Shown here: in pieces, positions 57,205 through 64,000 of the stretch
Numbering within the stretch: position 1 is the first letter of the stretch
Layout: each line of letters opens with the position of its first letter
Origin: SHZL01 sp963784425
GTDB lineage: Bacteria; Pseudomonadota; Gammaproteobacteria; Xanthomonadales; SZUA-36
Direction: 5' to 3'
Assembly (NCBI GenBank): GCA_963784425.1
Contig: CAWARM010000015.1
Span: 196,060-260,059, forward strand
DNA: 64,000 nt
Notes under the pieces: model-generated
What the model was told of the DNA's origin: nothing
Database searches by the model: none
The model's input: only the letters and a program-made list of their open reading frames with translations
Program-made: the position numbers and the translations under genes

Positions 57205-57762
57205 ATGCCAGCGCAATCTGCTTCGGGATTAAAACTGTTCCGTATACTGGGCTGGGTGCTCGCGATATTCATTCCACTTTATTGCCTGCTGCTTTTCCCC
57301 GCGTTTCACGAACTGGGGTCAGCCATAGCCGGAGCGCGCCAAAGTTATTTTTCCTGGCCGGAGCTGGCATTGATCTCGCTGCCGCTGAACCTGGCCGCAG
57401 TGGGGTTCGGAGTGGCTGCACACGGATTGAAACGGCAACATCAGTGGGCGGCCAACTGGTTTGTGGCTTCCCTGTTGCTACTGATCGTGGTGGACGCGCT
57501 GATGTATTTTTGTTACGACCTGGTCAAGCCCTGGTACCGCATGGATGGCATGCACGTGCTGGGCCTGGGCGCGAGTTCGTGGCGGTTTCTAGATTCGATT
57601 TACTTCAGTGCCGCTATCACCGGCGTGATTTTCCTGGTGATGCTTTTGGCCTTCATCCTGTGGTACTTCAACGCCAATCGCAACCGGCAATTAGTGAATA
57701 TTCGAACTGACAGTCCAGGAGTCCATCCAGCAAGAAATAATTGGGGTCCGGAGTTAAACTAA
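57205..57762 (+). CDS. Four-helix membrane protein of unknown function
   Basis: This 185-residue protein has four hydrophobic helices at about residues 9-33, 50-69, 84-103 and 130-155 (ILGWVLAIFIPLYCLLLF is the first). No family is recognised. ATG 57205 is preferred because GGGGAG lies just upstream and the hydrophobic protein starts soon after. The longer frame runs back into the TPR gene and is a by-product. It may be last in the amidohydrolase-TPR operon, 77 bases after the TPR stop. Confidence 0.6.
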   Translation: MPAQSASGLKLFRILGWVLAIFIPLYCLLLFPAFHELGSAIAGARQSYFSWPELALISLPLNLAAVGFGVAAHGLKRQHQWAANWFVASLLLLIVVDALMYFCYDLVKPWYRMDGMHVLGLGASSWRFLDSIYFSAAITGVIFLVMLLAFILWYFNANRNRQLVNIRTDSPGVHPARNNWGPELN

Positions 57763-57797
57763 TCGCTGCAGCCCGGGAGCGGGGTGGAACCTTCGCC

Positions 57798-58361
57798 TTA
57801 CCTGGACTTGGCGACGTGGGTGGCAATGGCATCCATCAGGGGTGGAGAGAGGCAGTCATACGGCTCAAGACCCAACTCTTTCAGGCGTTTGCGCACATCA
57901 CCCATCTGGGCGGGATCGGCTCCCGATTCTATGATCGAGGATACAAAGGCGGCAAACTCAGGCGCTGACCAGCCCTGCTGGTTTGAAAGCTCGGTGTGAA
58001 TGAAATCCAGACCGTAAAACGGATGACCCTTGTTCTCGATGCGGCCATACATGTGTACGCCGCACTTTTTGCAGGCGTGACGCTGAATGGCGGCTTTTTC
58101 ATCGACGATAGTCAGCTTGTCCCCATTAGCCGTGACCTTGACCTTGTCCCTGGACACCACCGCAACCTGGGAAAACTGAGCGCCGGAGGGCTTCCAGCAC
58201 TTGGTGCAGCCGCAAACATGGTTGTGAGCGGTCTGGGCACCGACGGTAACTTCCACCGGGTCCGACTTGCAATGGCAATGCAGGGTGCCACCGGTAAAAC
58301 TTGCCGAGCCTTTCTTGACGCCGTCATCAACGGCGGGATGAATCGATACTTTTCCACTCAT
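57798..58361 (-). CDS. gfa: Gfa-family zinc protein, S-(hydroxymethyl)glutathione synthase
   Basis: This 187-residue protein matches glutathione-dependent formaldehyde-activating enzyme closely. Zinc-binding cysteines are in LHCHCKSDPVEV, HVCGCTKCWKP and RHACKKCGVHMYGR. The C-terminal PAQMGDVRKRLKELGLEPYD is specific for true Gfa rather than short CENP-V-like proteins. Gfa is reported to promote S-hydroxymethylglutathione formation from formaldehyde, although its catalytic role has been questioned. Start 58361 (MSGKVSIHP) gives the usual family length. No formaldehyde dehydrogenase or esterase gene is nearby, which is unusual for gfa. Confidence 0.9.
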   Translation of the reverse strand: MSGKVSIHPAVDDGVKKGSASFTGGTLHCHCKSDPVEVTVGAQTAHNHVCGCTKCWKPSGAQFSQVAVVSRDKVKVTANGDKLTIVDEKAAIQRHACKKCGVHMYGRIENKGHPFYGLDFIHTELSNQQGWSAPEFAAFVSSIIESGADPAQMGDVRKRLKELGLEPYDCLSPPLMDAIATHVAKSR

Positions 58362-58584
58362 AAATTTCACTCCCGGTGCGTGGTTAGGACAAATCACTTG
58401 CGCTAAGGCAATGATAGCCCAAATTCCGGATTTTGACTGCCGGTGCTTGAGTTCCGGAGCGCAGGCCCCGGGGTAAGGGAACTCCCAGACGGTTGCATCG
58501 GATCATTTCTCAAATCCGCCTACAGGCGTATCATGCCCACTTCATGGAATTTTTCCCGGATGGAACCGAAAAAGGCAGTCAGCA

Positions 58585-61500
58585 ATGAAACGAATCACCC
58601 AACTGGCCAGCATGCTTGTGCTGGCCCTGCTCACCACTGCAGCCCATGCTCAAACCGTCACTCGCGGGCCCTATCTGCAGATGCAGTCCGACCATGGCAT
58701 CAGCATTCACTGGCGTACCAGCGTGGCCACCGATTCCGTGGTGCGATATGGCAGCGCCCCGGGCAACCTGGCGAGTTCGGCCGTGGTTGCGGGATCCCGC
58801 ACAGAACATAGCGTCAACCTGACAGGTCTCAACGCCGCGCAAGAATTTTTTTATTCCGTTGGCACCAGCAGCGCCACCCTGGCCGGCGACAGCACCTATC
58901 ATTTTTACACTGCGCCCACAGCGGGCGTGCCGGCTGACACGCGCATCTGGGTGATCGGCGATTCCGGCACGGCCAATGCCGATGCCGTCAATGTATACAC
59001 CGCGTTCAAGGCCTGGTCGGCTTCCAATCCCGCCGATTTCTGGCTGATGCTGGGAGACAACGCCTATAGCACGGGCACCGATGCCGAATACCAGGCGGCA
59101 GTATTCAATATCTACCCCGAATTCCTGCGCCAGTTGCCCTTGTGGGCCACCTTGGGCAATCACGATGCCGGTTCCGCCAGTTCAGCGACACAAACCGGGC
59201 CGTACTACTCAATTTTCGAATTTCCCAAGAATGCCGAAGTCGGTGGCTGGCCTTCCTTCACAGAAGCATACTATTCCTTCGACTACGCCAACATCCATTT
59301 TATTTGCCTGAACTCCCAGGACGTCGACCGGTCGGTCAACGGCAGCATGATGCAATGGCTGGAGGCAGACCTGGCTGATAACAACCAGCCCTGGGTCATC
59401 GCCTTCTGGCACCATCCGCCGTATTCCAAGGGCTCGCACAACTCCGACACCGAAGCACAACTGATCGAGATGCGGCAAAATTTCCTGCCCGTCCTGGAAG
59501 CCTGGGGCGTGGACCTGGTGTTGACTGGCCACAGTCATTCCTACGAGCGGTCTTATCTGCTCGATGGTCATTACGGACTGTCTGGAACGCTTGATCCCGT
59601 GAACAACGTGCTCGACCCGGGTAATGGCCGCGTAAGCGGCAATGGCGCCTATGAGAAACCGGCTGCTGTGGCAGTTGAACATGCCGGTGCCGTGTACGCA
59701 GTTGCGGGCAGTTCCGGCCAGGTTTCCGGCGGCATGTTGAATCACCCGGCCATGTTTATTTCGCTGAACGCGCTGGGTTCAATGGTGCTGGATGTCTCCG
59801 GCAATCGCATGGATGCGGTGTTCCTCAATCAGGTGGGTACTGTGCTGGATGAATTCACCGTGATCAAAACCCCGGATTCCGCGCCTCCCTTGATCTCCAG
59901 CGCCAACGCCCCGGATGCGACCCACGTGCTGGTTAATTTCAACGAACCGCTGAATTCAACCCAGGCCATCAACGCTGCCAACTACGCGATTGCGGGTCTG
60001 ACCATCAGCCAGGCGGAGCTGCTGGCGGGCGCACGCACGGTGCGTCTGACCACCAGCTCAATGACCAATGGCGCCGCCTACACCCTGGTAGTGAACAATC
60101 TGCGGGACCTGGTGGGTAACACCATCGTGCCCGGAAGCAGCGTTAATTTTAATTTCTTCCAACTCCTGGACGTGGCGTTCCAGGATGGGCTGGCTCCCAG
60201 CCCGGCCTACAGTGGCACTCGCGATGGCTATATTCGCCAGGCTTCGGCCACCACCGTGCATGGCTTGGAAACTACCTTGCAGGTCGATGGCGATGAACCG
60301 GTGGATACCGGTAACGACATGAACATCCTGCTGTCCTGGGATACCAGCTCAATCCCTGTTGACGCCATCATCCAGGCAGCTCACGTTGAGCTTGAAGTAA
60401 CTAATGTCAGCACGGGTGCGTACACCTGTTACAGCCTGCTCAAGGCCTGGCAGGAATCCCAGGCCACCTGGAATCTCGCATCGAGCGGTGTGCCCTGGGG
60501 TGCGGCGGGTGCCGCTGGAGTGACCGATCGAGGCACCCAGCCGCTGTGCACGGTGAGCGCAGGCAGCCTTGGCCCTATCAGCGTCAACTTCACCCAGGCG
60601 GGCCTGGACCTGGTGCAATCCTGGATCGCTACCCCGGCCAATAACCACGGTCTCATTATCAGCAACACCAGCACCACAGACGGCGCTGACTTTCACTCGC
60701 GGCAATCGGCCACGGCGATGGCGCGGCCCAGGCTGGAAGTGACCTACCGCGTGCCGGTCGTGCCGGCAAATATCGCTCCAGTGGCGAACTTTACCCAGTC
60801 CTGCACCTACCTGACCTGCAGTTTCACCGACACCTCCACGGACAGTGATGGCCTGGTCGCCTCGTGGTCGTGGAATTTCGGGGACGGCACGTTCTCAACG
60901 GCACAGAGTCCGGCGCACACCTTTGCATCAGCCGGAAATTACACGGTCAGCTTGACGGTAACTGATGATGATGCGGCCAGCGACAGCTTCAGCACGGTGG
61001 TTTCGGTCACTGCACCACCCGCCTTTGTCGATCAGTTTGCCACTGCGGATCTGCCTTCGGCCGGTACCGTCAGCGGCACGTTTGCCGCCACCCAGGTCGA
61101 TGACGGCAGTGCAGAGTCCATTACCGAGCGGCTGAGCGGCGGAAAACCGGCCAAGAGTTACAGCTATTTGTCACACACCTGGCAGTTCAGCGTGGCACCG
61201 GGCGCCTCTATCGCCTTGTACGCTAATGCCTGGTCTGGTGGCTCCACTGACGGAGATAGTTTCAAGTTTGCCTGGTCGAGCAACAACAGCACATTTACCG
61301 ACCTGTTCACGGTCACGTCCGGCGACAGTGCGAACCTGCAGAGCGCGCCTATTCCTGCCAGCGGCACCATTTACATTCGGGTGACCGACACCAACCGGCT
61401 TGCCGGCAAAACCAACCTGGACACGGTATTTGTTGATCAGCTGTATATTCGTTCGAACAACGGGCCACCACCCAGTCCGCCGGCAGCGCCCACGGGCCTG

Positions 61501-62001
61501 CAGACCGGCAGCCCGACCAGCAGTTCACTCACCTTGAGCTGGCAGCATCCAAGTACAGACGAAACCAGCTTTGACCTCGAGCGTTCTCCCGCTGGCAGCA
61601 ATAATTGGACGCAAGTGGCCAGCCCGGGAGGCGGGAGCACGAGTTATACCAACACGGGCTTGAGTAGCAACACGGCGTATGACTACCGCATCCGCGCGCG
61701 CAATAGCGGCGGGGCATCGGCCTGGTCCAATACCGCCAGCGGCACCACCAGTCCTGCGCCTGCCATTGCGCTCACCGCCACTGGCCGCAAAGTCCAGGGC
61801 GTGCACGTCATTGACCTCAGCTGGAGCGGGGCCAGCGGACTCACCGTTGACATCGTGCGGGATGGATCACTCCTGCTCAATACACCCAACGACGGTGCAC
61901 ATACCGACAACACCGGCAACAAGGGTGCTCGCACCTACGTCTACCGGGTCTGCCAGGCCGGAAGCAGCACCTGTTCCAATGACGCTGTCGTGGTGTTTTA
62001 A
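58585..62001 (+). CDS. Secreted multidomain metallophosphoesterase (purple acid phosphatase-like)
   Basis: This protein has 1138 residues. After a signal peptide (LASMLVLALLTTAAHAQ) comes an Ig-like N-domain (24-110). The metallophosphatase domain spans about 115-410 with VIGDSGTAN, LMLGDNAYSTGTD, TLGNHDAGS, FWHHPPYSKGSH and LTGHSHSYERSYLLDG, the purple acid phosphatase metal set. A Big/SbsA-type Ig domain follows (430-520), then a DNRLRE-like region (530-720) with WNLASSGVPWG, a PKD domain (730-810, containing WSWNFGDGTFS) and an unassigned all-beta domain. An Fn3 domain lies at about 970-1060, and a final beta domain ends the protein. It could release phosphate outside the cell; the added domains suggest binding to polymers or surfaces. 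Its 3' end overlaps the next gene by 23 bases. Confidence 0.87.
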   Translation: MKRITQLASMLVLALLTTAAHAQTVTRGPYLQMQSDHGISIHWRTSVATDSVVRYGSAPGNLASSAVVAGSRTEHSVNLTGLNAAQEFFYSVGTSSATLAGDSTYHFYTAPTAGVPADTRIWVIGDSGTANADAVNVYTAFKAWSASNPADFWLMLGDNAYSTGTDAEYQAAVFNIYPEFLRQLPLWATLGNHDAGSASSATQTGPYYSIFEFPKNAEVGGWPSFTEAYYSFDYANIHFICLNSQDVDRSVNGSMMQWLEADLADNNQPWVIAFWHHPPYSKGSHNSDTEAQLIEMRQNFLPVLEAWGVDLVLTGHSHSYERSYLLDGHYGLSGTLDPVNNVLDPGNGRVSGNGAYEKPAAVAVEHAGAVYAVAGSSGQVSGGMLNHPAMFISLNALGSMVLDVSGNRMDAVFLNQVGTVLDEFTVIKTPDSAPPLISSANAPDATHVLVNFNEPLNSTQAINAANYAIAGLTISQAELLAGARTVRLTTSSMTNGAAYTLVVNNLRDLVGNTIVPGSSVNFNFFQLLDVAFQDGLAPSPAYSGTRDGYIRQASATTVHGLETTLQVDGDEPVDTGNDMNILLSWDTSSIPVDAIIQAAHVELEVTNVSTGAYTCYSLLKAWQESQATWNLASSGVPWGAAGAAGVTDRGTQPLCTVSAGSLGPISVNFTQAGLDLVQSWIATPANNHGLIISNTSTTDGADFHSRQSATAMARPRLEVTYRVPVVPANIAPVANFTQSCTYLTCSFTDTSTDSDGLVASWSWNFGDGTFSTAQSPAHTFASAGNYTVSLTVTDDDAASDSFSTVVSVTAPPAFVDQFATADLPSAGTVSGTFAATQVDDGSAESITERLSGGKPAKSYSYLSHTWQFSVAPGASIALYANAWSGGSTDGDSFKFAWSSNNSTFTDLFTVTSGDSANLQSAPIPASGTIYIRVTDTNRLAGKTNLDTVFVDQLYIRSNNGPPPSPPAAPTGLQTGSPTSSSLTLSWQHPSTDETSFDLERSPAGSNNWTQVASPGGGSTSYTNTGLSSNTAYDYRIRARNSGGASAWSNTASGTTSPAPAIALTATGRKVQGVHVIDLSWSGASGLTVDIVRDGSLLLNTPNDGAHTDNTGNKGARTYVYRVCQAGSSTCSNDAVVVF

Positions 62002-62788
62002 GAACGGCTGCGTTCAGATTCCACGCCTCGCCAGCCTGCTGATTATCCTATCCGCGCTGGCAACCCCGGCGTGGAGCCACCCCGACCTGCTGTTGCAGAT
62101 CGAGGAACTGGACCTGGAGCTGGCAGCGCGGCCGGCAGACGCTGATTTACTGGCACGGCGCGGCGACCTCCACCGGCAGCACGAGGACTATGCGGCCGCG
62201 GCAGTAGACCTGGCCGCAGCGCGGGCCGCGCAACCCGATTACCCCCTGCTCGATCTCTACGAAGGCATGCTGCAGCTGGATATCGGTAATCCGGCTGGCG
62301 CTGAAGAATTGTTTTCCCGTTTCCTGCTGGATCACCCCAAGCTGGCCAGCGCCTGGATCCTGCGCGCCCGCGCACGGCTGGCCCTGGGCCTGGCCTATCA
62401 GGCCGCCGCGGATTATGCCCAGGCCATCCTCTACGCGGACCTCCCGTCCCCGGAACTCTACCGGGACTGGGCACTGGCCCTGGTGGCTGCTGGCGAGGAT
62501 CATTGGAATGAGGCCCGGCATGTCGTGGACATTGGCCTGGACCTGTTCTCGCAGGATATTGCCTTGCTGGCGTTGGGAACGGACATTGCCCTGGCTGAAA
62601 ATCAGCCGGGCGAGGCAACGGTCTATGTACATCGCCTGCCGCCAACAATTACCCGGCTCGACCAATGGCAGGCCCGTCGCGAACTAGTGGATTGCCTGGA
62701 ACAGGAAAATACGGCAGGTGGAAAAGAGGGCTGCCAGGAAACCGCGATACGCCTCCTGGAGGAGCAGGTTGGACCGCCGGATTTGTGA
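61979..62788 (+). CDS. Exported TPR-like repeat protein
   Basis: This 269-residue protein has an N-terminal hydrophobic segment (LASLLIILSALATPAWS) that looks like a signal peptide, although ATG 61979 lies 23 bases inside the phosphatase gene. Repeated helical pairs (PADADLLARRGDLHRQHEDY, LASAWILRARARLALGLA and others) are TPR-like. The longer frame from 61679 is a shadow within the phosphatase gene. No catalytic motif is seen; it may assist the phosphatase or a partner at the envelope. It converges on the histidine kinase gene with 14 bases between stops. Confidence 0.75.
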   Translation: MTLSWCFKNGCVQIPRLASLLIILSALATPAWSHPDLLLQIEELDLELAARPADADLLARRGDLHRQHEDYAAAAVDLAAARAAQPDYPLLDLYEGMLQLDIGNPAGAEELFSRFLLDHPKLASAWILRARARLALGLAYQAAADYAQAILYADLPSPELYRDWALALVAAGEDHWNEARHVVDIGLDLFSQDIALLALGTDIALAENQPGEATVYVHRLPPTITRLDQWQARRELVDCLEQENTAGGKEGCQETAIRLLEEQVGPPDL

Positions 62789-62802
62789 ATTCGAAGCCGG
62801 GT

Positions 62803-63918
62803 TCAGCGCTTTTCGAAAGGAATACGGATGCTGACGGTCAGGCCATGAGGTTGGGTGTTGCTCAGCCGGAATGAATGCCGGCCGCCATAGAGCTCGAGCA
62901 GGCGTTCGCGTGTATTGCGCAGGCCCACCCCATTGGAGCCGGGGATTTCACCGTTGCTCAATTCCGTGCCGGGGCCGTCATCGGCAAGCTCCAGCAACAG
63001 GTCACCGGCGAACACCCGCGCCGCAATGCGCAGGTGGCCGCCTTCTTCGGCACGGGCAATGCCGTACTTGATGGCATTTTCTACCAGGGGCTGCAGCAAC
63101 AGGCTGGGGATCATGGCTTCCTGCGCCTCGTTGCTGACATCGACTTCCAGGCTCAGGCGCTCCTCAAAGCGCACTTTTTCGATATCGAGGTACAGCTGCA
63201 AGGCCGCCAACTCCTGCTTCAGCGTAACCTTCTGCATCGGATCATTGTCCAGCGAATAGCGCAGGAAACTCGACAGGCGGGTAACCATGCGGTTGGCCAA
63301 TTCGGTTTGCTGCTCCAGCACCAGGGTGGAAATGGCATTGAGGGTGTTGAACAGGAAGTGGGGATTGAGCTGGTAACGCAGCATTTTCAGCTGGGCCTCG
63401 TGGGCCATGGAGGCGGCTTTCAGCGCGCTTTCCCGTACTTCCTGGAATATGCGGTAGTATTTTATGGCGAAATACAGCGCGCTCCAGGCCAGCATGACGG
63501 TCCAGCCGGAAAGATAGCCTTCCAGGAAATTGACCTTCTCATACATCTCCATGGCATCGGGTCCGATTTTCTTGGCCCATTCTTCCATGTCCTTGGTGGT
63601 TTCGATCCAGTGGTAATACAGGTAGGCGCGGCAACTCATCCAGGCGTAACCGGCAGCAAAACTGCCGGCTAAAAAGCCCACGATCTGGATCCAGGCAGAG
63701 CGTTGCCACAGAAAGCGAAAGAGCAGGCGCAGTCCCAGGCTGAGAATGACCGCTATGGAAGTGATGGCCGCCACGTAGTAACCGTAATCCGGGGCGGTCT
63801 CTTGCAGCACGAACACGGAATAACCGTACTTGCCAATGAGGCCCCAGGCCGCCCAGCCACCCAGTTGCAGCACCCAGAACAGGCGCCGCGGTTGTTCCAG
63901 CCAATTGCTGATTTTCAT
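62803..63918 (-). CDS. LytS/YehU-type sensor histidine kinase
   Basis: This 371-residue inner-membrane kinase has about four N-terminal helices (to residue 160), a linker helix, and a His_kinase domain with His-187 in YQLNPHFLFNTLNAIS. The ATP-binding domain has SLLLQPLVENAIKYGIA, ELADDGPGT and GSNGVGLRNTRERLLELYG. These kinases usually phosphorylate a LytTR response regulator coded next to them. None is present on the visible side; the 82 bases beyond the start to the window end contain no gene start I can support. Signal and target are unknown. Confidence 0.9.
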   Translation of the reverse strand: MKISNWLEQPRRLFWVLQLGGWAAWGLIGKYGYSVFVLQETAPDYGYYVAAITSIAVILSLGLRLLFRFLWQRSAWIQIVGFLAGSFAAGYAWMSCRAYLYYHWIETTKDMEEWAKKIGPDAMEMYEKVNFLEGYLSGWTVMLAWSALYFAIKYYRIFQEVRESALKAASMAHEAQLKMLRYQLNPHFLFNTLNAISTLVLEQQTELANRMVTRLSSFLRYSLDNDPMQKVTLKQELAALQLYLDIEKVRFEERLSLEVDVSNEAQEAMIPSLLLQPLVENAIKYGIARAEEGGHLRIAARVFAGDLLLELADDGPGTELSNGEIPGSNGVGLRNTRERLLELYGGRHSFRLSNTQPHGLTVSIRIPFEKR

Positions 63919-64000
63919 CCAGCAATTCTACAGGCTAAGGTCGGCCGAAAGGCCGCATTTCGTCTGGACAATGCGGCATTTCAACCTGTTGGCGGCTCGT

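Overview
The window looks like a chromosomal segment of a free-living gammaproteobacterium, probably from a marine, sediment or soil lineage. The support is a fused aspartokinase/homoserine dehydrogenase in thrABC order, gltBD, ArfB, many TonB-dependent and TPR proteins, a tripartite tricarboxylate transporter and polysaccharide genes. Genus-level placement is not possible from the sequence alone. Genes are tightly packed, often with 4-base start/stop overlaps. I saw no rRNA or tRNA gene, CRISPR array, prophage or transposase.

Layout. 1-3723: the end of a TonB-dependent receptor, then two broken genes (a beta-propeller-like protein and a TPR-sulfotransferase). 3726-10204: a secreted M20 peptidase, diverging from a three-gene block for a 2-oxoacid:acceptor oxidoreductase that carries its own GltD-like flavin/NAD(P)/Fe-S subunit. 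10378-18913: asparagine synthetase, thrA, thrB, thrC and a secreted amidohydrolase in one operon. 18948-22822: a DUF456 membrane protein, a histidine-decarboxylase-type enzyme coupled to a double-ACT protein, a small heat-shock protein with a long leader hairpin, a MarR regulator with a clear operator-like repeat, and ArfB. 22844-28805: glutamate synthase (gltD, gltB). 28806-29346: 541 bases with no convincing gene but several inverted and direct repeats. 29347-35618: a small membrane protein, a second MarR regulator, a membrane TPR protein with an internal duplication, a DMT transporter, an SLC13-type transporter and a GIY-YIG protein.

35644-44663 is a polysaccharide or glycoconjugate locus built around a divergent promoter. 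Leftward are an ATP-grasp ligase, a GT61 and a GT4. Rightward are a bicupin membrane protein, a polysaccharide deacetylase, a second paralogous ATP-grasp ligase and a Wzx-type flippase. Two ATP-grasp paralogues beside a deacetylase and a flippase suggest that an acid or amine group on the glycan is ligated to something. This is the best candidate for an undescribed pathway here. 44655-50995 is a leftward operon of a GT2, a TonB-dependent receptor and tctC-tctA-tctB, so one transcript would encode an outer-membrane receptor, periplasmic binding protein and inner-membrane carrier.

51142-63918 holds a serine beta-lactamase-like hydrolase, a frameshifted secreted GH16 glycosidase, a lipoprotein amidohydrolase followed by a membrane TolB/FlgO-like TPR protein, a small membrane protein, an Gfa family protein, a large multidomain secreted metallophosphoesterase, a TPR protein and a LytS-type histidine kinase.

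Three genes (734-1651, 1661-3723, 52328-53450) carry five single-base frameshifts in total, while large housekeeping genes such as the 4.5 kb gltB are intact. Either accessory surface genes are decaying or the assembly has local indel errors. The sequence alone cannot decide between these.
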